Assembly (NCBI RefSeq): GCF_052116305.1
Contig: NZ_JBQKLI010000027.1
Span: forward strand, 1-18,077
From: JBQKLI01 sp012798975
GTDB lineage: Bacteria; Bacillota; Clostridia; Tissierellales; Peptoniphilaceae
Direction: 5' to 3'
Length of the DNA stretch: 18,077 nucleotides
Positions 14,453-18,077 of the stretch are shown one piece after another (position 1 is the first letter of the stretch; each line of letters begins with the position of its first letter). The translations under genes were made by a program, and so were the position numbers. The notes below the pieces were generated by a model. That model did no database searches and had not been told where the DNA came from. It saw only the letters and a program-made list of their open reading frames with translations.

Positions 14453-15865
14453 ATGTTTGAATTTGATCTTAAAGATAATAATACATTTCATAAAATACAT
14501 TTTATAGGAATTGGCGGAGTCAGTATGAGCGGAATCGCTGAACTGCTTCATGCCCACGGTTTTGAAATAACAGGCTCGGACCGAGAAGATTCCGATTCTG
14601 TTCAGCACTTAGTTTCCATCGGAGCAAAAGTTGCCGTTGGACAAAAAGCAGAAAACATCGAAGATCCGGACCTTGTGATCTATACAGATGCAATCCTTCC
14701 AGAAAACGAAGAACTTATCGCTGCAAAGAAACTGTCTGTACCCGTAGTCACAAGAGGTGTATTTTTAGGTGCTTTAATGCGTAATTACAAATACTCTATC
14801 GGAGTTTCCGGCTCTCACGGAAAATCTACCACGACCAGCATGATCGCAAAAATACTTATCAATTCCGAAGTTGACCCCAATATCCTGATCGGAGGAAAGC
14901 TGGATGAAATCGCCGGAAATGTCCACTGCGGAAAAAGCGATTATTTAGTAACAGAGGCCTGCGAATTCAAAGGAAATATTCTCCATTATTATCCTTCCAT
15001 GGCGATCATTCTCAATATCGATGAAGATCATTTAGATTATTTTAAAGATATCAACCATATCGTAAGCACCTTTATCGGCTATATGAAAAATCTTGACGAG
15101 AATTCTAAAGCTCTAATCAACGGAGATGACGAAAACTGTTCGCCTCTTTTAGATCATGTCAAAGGCGAAGCCATTACCTTCGGTCTCAAAAACCCGGAAG
15201 TAGACTATCACATTAAAAACATTACCTTTACAGATAAGGGATTTCCTTGTTTCGACATCGAAAGCGATCGCTTCGAGAAAAACGGCGATTCCAAAATCCA
15301 GCGTTTCGAATTGGGCATTTTAGGAAAGTATAATACTTATAATTCCTCTGCTGCCATTATCGCCTGCTACGAAACAGGAATCTCTTTAGACTATATAAGA
15401 GAACATATCAAAGCCTACCGCAATCTTCACCGCAGAATGGAAATTATCGGCGACTATAACGGGACAACTATAATGACAGACTACGGCCATCATCCTATCG
15501 AGATCAAAGCCACTTTAAGCGCTTTGAAACCCCAAACAAAGGGCAGACTTTTCTGTGCATTCCAACCCCATACCTACAGCCGTACCAAACTTTTAATGGA
15601 CGACTTTGCAGAGGCTTTTTACGATGCAGACGAAGTCATCGTAACAGAAATCTATGCAGCCAGAGAAAATTTCGATCCTACTGTTCATTCTCTTGATTTG
15701 GTAGAGCGGTTAAAAGAAAATAATGTAGCTGCAAAATATTTTAAAACTTTTACAGAAGCTCAAGATTATATGGAGTCTAAAGTGGAGAAAGACGACATTG
15801 TCTTAACGACCGGCTGCGGAAACCCGGATATTTTAGCAAAAATGATGGCAGGACTTGTTAAATGA
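14453..15865 (+). CDS. murC: UDP-N-acetylmuramate--L-alanine ligase
   Basis: This 470-residue cytoplasmic ATP-dependent ligase adds the first amino acid, L-Ala, to UDP-MurNAc. Domains: N-terminal nucleotide-sugar binding (FIGIGGVSMSGIAELL, 17-32), central ATPase with P-loop GVSGSHGKSTTT (117-128) and EACEF followed by LNIDEDHLDYF, and a C-terminal domain with TDYGHHPIEIKA and FQPHTYSRTK. The P-loop has GSHGKS where GTHGKT is commonest, a conservative change. AGGAGG is seven bases upstream of the ATG. The last four bases (ATGA) are shared with the start of the HAD gene, so the two are translationally coupled. Confidence 0.97.
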   Translation: MFEFDLKDNNTFHKIHFIGIGGVSMSGIAELLHAHGFEITGSDREDSDSVQHLVSIGAKVAVGQKAENIEDPDLVIYTDAILPENEELIAAKKLSVPVVTRGVFLGALMRNYKYSIGVSGSHGKSTTTSMIAKILINSEVDPNILIGGKLDEIAGNVHCGKSDYLVTEACEFKGNILHYYPSMAIILNIDEDHLDYFKDINHIVSTFIGYMKNLDENSKALINGDDENCSPLLDHVKGEAITFGLKNPEVDYHIKNITFTDKGFPCFDIESDRFEKNGDSKIQRFELGILGKYNTYNSSAAIIACYETGISLDYIREHIKAYRNLHRRMEIIGDYNGTTIMTDYGHHPIEIKATLSALKPQTKGRLFCAFQPHTYSRTKLLMDDFAEAFYDADEVIVTEIYAARENFDPTVHSLDLVERLKENNVAAKYFKTFTEAQDYMESKVEKDDIVLTTGCGNPDILAKMMAGLVK

Positions 15866-16509
15866 AATACAAAAATATCCTCTTCGATTTAGACGGAACG
15901 ATTGTAAAATCTGAAAAAGGTATATTCAACTCTATCCGCCATGCCCTAAAAGAGTATTCTTTTGAAAATATCTCCGATGAAAAACTTTTACCCTTTATCG
16001 GTCCTCCATTAATCGATTCCTTTCAGAAAGAATTTGATTTTAATGAAGAAAAAGCAATGGAAGTTGTAGGGAAATATCGGGAACATTATTCGGAGACAGG
16101 TCTGTTCGAAAACGAAATCTATAACGGAATAGAAGAATTATTAAATCAGCTTCACGAAAAGTGCCAGCTGTTTATCGTAACGACAAAACCCCAGCCCTTT
16201 GCTGAAAAGATTTTAGCTCATTATGATCTAAAAAAACTTTTCAAAAAAATCTATGGCCCGACCTTTGACGGGAAGCATAATGATAAAAGAGAACTGATGC
16301 ATTTCGCCTTGGAAGATTCAAACTTAAATCCTTCCGACTGCCTGATGATCGGCGACCGCTGCTATGATATGGAAGCCGCTGCTGTAAACCATGTAGATGC
16401 TTTAGGTGTTCTTTACGGCTACGGAGATAAAAAAGAGCTTCTAGAAAGCGGAGCCTTGACCACCGCTTCCAATGCTGAAGAAATACTAGCATTTATTAAG
16501 CAGAGATAG
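15862..16509 (+). CDS. HAD-superfamily hydrolase, phosphoglycolate phosphatase-like
   Basis: This 215-residue cytoplasmic phosphatase has all four HAD motifs: FDLDGT (8-13; nucleophile Asp9, acid/base Asp11), IVTTKP with Thr107, Lys142, and MIGDRCYDM (162-170; Asp165 and Asp169). An alpha-helical cap (about 15-85) puts it in subfamily IA with phosphoglycolate and pyrophosphate phosphatases. The substrate cannot be read from the sequence. The overlap with murC (ATGA) suggests a linked role. Some HAD phosphatases such as MupP act on MurNAc 6-phosphate in wall recycling, so a cell-wall sugar phosphate is a possible substrate, but this is inference. No clear terminator follows. Confidence 0.88.
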   Translation: MKYKNILFDLDGTIVKSEKGIFNSIRHALKEYSFENISDEKLLPFIGPPLIDSFQKEFDFNEEKAMEVVGKYREHYSETGLFENEIYNGIEELLNQLHEKCQLFIVTTKPQPFAEKILAHYDLKKLFKKIYGPTFDGKHNDKRELMHFALEDSNLNPSDCLMIGDRCYDMEAAAVNHVDALGVLYGYGDKKELLESGALTTASNAEEILAFIKQR

Positions 16510-16555
16510 GAGCAGAGGAAAGAAAGAAAAAAGAGCAGCAGAGTATAGGAGTGAG

Positions 16556-16572
16556 AGAGTATAAGAGCGGAG
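16556..16572 (+). repeat. 17-bp repeat, copy A
   Basis: AGAGTATAAGAGCGGAG. It matches the shared pattern AGAGTRNNAGAGYGGRG seen at four intergenic sites in this window. Confidence 0.5.
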
Positions 16573-16738
16573 ATATAGAAGAAACATGGGACGTGTTTCA
16601 TATATAAGATTTTCTAAAAATAATTCTCTTTTTATAGAATAATAAAAAAAATCAAAAAATATTTATATTATAATTAAAAACAGCTAAGTATACTTATCCT
16701 ATGAAGAAAATGAATGTATTTTTCATTTTCCACCACAA

Positions 16739-16755
16739 CTCCGCTCTATCACTCT
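16739..16755 (-). repeat. 17-bp repeat, copy B
   Basis: AGAGTGATAGAGCGGAG on the minus strand; inverted relative to copy A. Confidence 0.5.
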
Positions 16756-16856
16756 TGAAGCCCTAGCTCAAATCAGGCATTTTGATTTGATTGCAGGTCT
16801 CATGCCACTCATTTCCCAAGAATGGTGTTTTCCCAGGATTGGATAGAAATGATCGG

Positions 16857-16873
16857 CCCCGCTCTCACACTCT
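16857..16873 (-). repeat. 17-bp repeat, copy C
   Basis: AGAGTGTGAGAGCGGGG on the minus strand; same orientation as copy B. Confidence 0.5.
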
Positions 16874-16915
16874 TCTTTAAGCTCTCCCCTCTTTTTTCAA
16901 CAACAGGAGTATATT

Positions 16916-17602
16916 ATGGACACCATCCGAAAAGAACTTTTTACAATGGAGGACCTAGGCTATAATGACTTTATCAAAAGGCTTATTCCAACAGTAGAAG
17001 AAGAAAGAATCATCGGTATCCGAACGCCTCTTCTTCGAAAATATGCTAAAAACTTGATGAAAAATGATACAGAAAAAGCCCAGGGATTCTTAAAAGAGCT
17101 GCCTCATTATTATTATGAAGAAAATAATCTCCACGGCTTTTTAATCGAAAATATAAAGAATTTCGATTCTGCACTCGCATTAACAAAGGAGTTTCTCCCT
17201 CATATCGATAACTGGGCTACCTGCGACAGTTTTTCGCCAAAAATATTTAAAAAACACCCTGAGAGGATGTTTAAAGAGGCTAAGAATTGGATAAAATCTA
17301 CACATACCTATACAATCCGCTATGGTATAGGCGTTTTTCATTCTAATTTCTTAGATAAAGATTTCCAGCCGGAAATCTTAAGATTCATCTCCCGTATAGA
17401 GTCTCGAGAATACTATGTAAACATGATGATCGCCTGGTTTTTCAGTTCCGCAGTGATCAAACAAAAAAAGGCAGCCTATCCCTATTTAGAAGAGCAGACC
17501 CTCGACAAATGGACTCATAATAAGACCATTCAAAAGTGTATCGACAGCTTTAGAATTACAGAAGAAGAAAAGAGACATTTGCGAAAACTCAGAATCAAAT
17601 AA
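16916..17602 (+). CDS. DNA alkylation repair protein, AlkD-like glycosylase
   Basis: This 228-residue all-helical protein of HEAT-like repeats belongs to the AlkD family, which excises 3-methyladenine and 7-methylguanine without flipping the base into a pocket. Candidate catalytic residues line up with Bacillus cereus AlkD: Trp100 and Asp104 in DNWATCDSF, Arg135 in TYTIRYGIG, and Trp174 in MIAWFFSS. Length matches the family. CAGGAG is six bases upstream of the ATG. It is followed after 11 bases by the DUF4298 gene, so the two form a small operon. Activity is inferred from conserved residues only. Confidence 0.88.
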   Translation: MDTIRKELFTMEDLGYNDFIKRLIPTVEEERIIGIRTPLLRKYAKNLMKNDTEKAQGFLKELPHYYYEENNLHGFLIENIKNFDSALALTKEFLPHIDNWATCDSFSPKIFKKHPERMFKEAKNWIKSTHTYTIRYGIGVFHSNFLDKDFQPEILRFISRIESREYYVNMMIAWFFSSAVIKQKKAAYPYLEEQTLDKWTHNKTIQKCIDSFRITEEEKRHLRKLRIK

Positions 17603-17613
17603 GGAGAACCCTC

Positions 17614-17919
17614 ATGAAAGATAAAAATACAAGTGCAGCGAAAAAACGTGCAGGAGAAATGCAGATCTTGTACGAAGAAGTTCTGCAGGATAATCATGAA
17701 TTTCGTAAATTTATCAGAAGTTTCAAAGAGAAAAAGCTCCGTTTAGATTTATTAACTCAATACTATTCCAGTAATTGGAAAACCGATCGGGATGTAATCT
17801 ATGCCCAAGACAAAGAATATGAAAAATACACCATCCTTTCAGAAGACCCTGTCTTCAATGCCATTGAAGAGCAGATTATACTTATGAAAGAATTAACCGA
17901 CCTCTTAAATCAATACTAA
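17614..17919 (+). CDS. DUF4298 domain-containing protein
   Basis: This 101-residue, highly charged, probably helical cytoplasmic protein has no signal peptide or membrane segment. The pattern LLTQYYSSNWKTD, then ILSEDPVFNAIEEQ, resembles DUF4298, a small Firmicutes family of unknown function. The first half is lysine-rich and could form a coiled coil (about 10-45). AAGGAG lies upstream of the ATG. Its gene follows the AlkD-like gene by 11 bases, but nothing in it points to DNA repair. The family assignment is from memory of the motif and is moderately sure. Confidence 0.7.
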   Translation: MKDKNTSAAKKRAGEMQILYEEVLQDNHEFRKFIRSFKEKKLRLDLLTQYYSSNWKTDRDVIYAQDKEYEKYTILSEDPVFNAIEEQIILMKELTDLLNQY

Positions 17920-17942
17920 GGAAAGTGAGGAAGGGTAAAAAC

Positions 17943-17959
17943 AGAGTGAAAGAGTGGAG
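17943..17959 (+). repeat. 17-bp repeat, copy D
   Basis: AGAGTGAAAGAGTGGAG. It lies in the purine-rich spacer between the DUF4298 gene and the insertion-sequence end, and is the most diverged copy (T for C). Confidence 0.45.
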
Positions 17960-17973
17960 TGGGGAGAGTATAG

Positions 17974-18077
17974 TGACCCCCAAAAGTTGGACTTGGTTTT
18001 CGAAAACAATTAAATTAGTTTGCTGCTATTTTATTTAACTCCTTTCTGGTTTTGGCTGTCAAGAGCAGAAGCGTAGC
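17974..18077. mobile_element. Terminus of a probable IS3-family insertion sequence (partial)
   Basis: TGACCCCCAAAAGTTGGACT has the form of an IS3-family (IS150-like) terminal inverted repeat: it begins with TG and contains the CCCCAAAAGTTGGAC core. The element runs off the window. A minus-strand frame (18077 to 18015) ends in KTRKELNKIAAN and could be the C-terminus of the transposase, which would make this the right end, but I do not recognise that ending. The other end and any target duplication are not visible. Confidence 0.6.

Larger units (their letters stand above)
16510..16915. other. Non-coding spacer with small inverted repeats
   Basis: There is no credible gene in these 406 bases. 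The stretch starts with a purine-rich tract (16507-16580) and then a six-pair hairpin GAAACA/TGTTTC at 16581-16599. After an AT-rich segment come two perfect eight-pair inverted repeats: GAAAATGA/TCATTTTC (16706-16713 with 16723-16730) and TCAAATCA/TGATTTGA (16768-16775 with 16783-16790). Three copies of a 17-bp repeat lie in it. It ends in a pyrimidine-rich tract before the alkylation-repair gene. A promoter for that gene should lie here but none is convincing. Confidence 0.6.

Noticed and set aside
16241..16601. Minus-strand frames over the HAD gene and its downstream spacer
   Set aside because: They are low-complexity products of the complementary strand, without start signals or known motifs.
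16600..16640. AT-only hairpin after the HAD gene as a terminator
   Set aside because: The stem is only A-T pairs with a bulge and is followed by A rather than T in the direction of transcription.
1..18077. tRNA, rRNA or CRISPR array
   Set aside because: No cloverleaf with a T-loop, no ribosomal RNA core sequence and no regularly spaced direct repeats were seen on either strand.

Overview
The window looks like the chromosome of a low-GC, strictly anaerobic Firmicute of the class Clostridia. The evidence is AT-rich intergenic DNA, strong AGGAGG ribosome binding sites, a class I hybrid-cluster protein, and the Clostridia-type housekeeping run glmU-prs-pth-mfd-prsA followed by an HU gene. No RNA gene, CRISPR array or phage module was seen. 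No sporulation gene (spoVG, spoVT) appears where related genomes often carry one, so a non-sporulating lineage is possible but unproven. The species cannot be named from this sequence alone.

Layout. Positions 1-78 hold the 3' end of an unidentified plus-strand gene. From 4112 down to 227 (minus strand) lies a tight five-gene operon, nqrB-C-D-E-F, for a sodium-pumping NADH dehydrogenase of the Nqr/Rnf superfamily. It ends in a clear intrinsic terminator. It has no nqrA and a short NqrB, which is the most unusual thing in the window. Next, also on the minus strand, come hcp (own terminator, and a promoter with a perfect Crp/Fnr-like palindrome) and the HU gene (own promoter and terminator). From 14257 down to 6663 runs the housekeeping operon glmU-prs-pth-mfd-prsA. 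It covers cell-wall precursor synthesis, PRPP synthesis, peptidyl-tRNA recycling, transcription-coupled repair and an extracytoplasmic foldase; prsA probably also has its own promoter.

A divergent promoter region at about 14258-14452 separates glmU from plus-strand murC, which overlaps a HAD-family phosphatase gene. A 406-base non-coding stretch with short inverted repeats follows, then a two-gene unit of an AlkD-like DNA glycosylase and a DUF4298 protein. The window ends in what looks like the terminus of an IS3-family insertion sequence.

How it fits together: NqrF would oxidise NADH and pass electrons through FAD, [2Fe-2S], the NqrD/NqrE iron site and the covalent FMNs of NqrC and NqrB, coupled to sodium export. 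Hcp would remove NO or other reactive nitrogen species. GlmU and MurC supply and use UDP-sugar precursors of peptidoglycan from opposite sides of one intergenic region. The accessory signals are concentrated at 16.5-18.1 kb: a 17-bp repeat in four copies, purine-rich spacers and the IS end.
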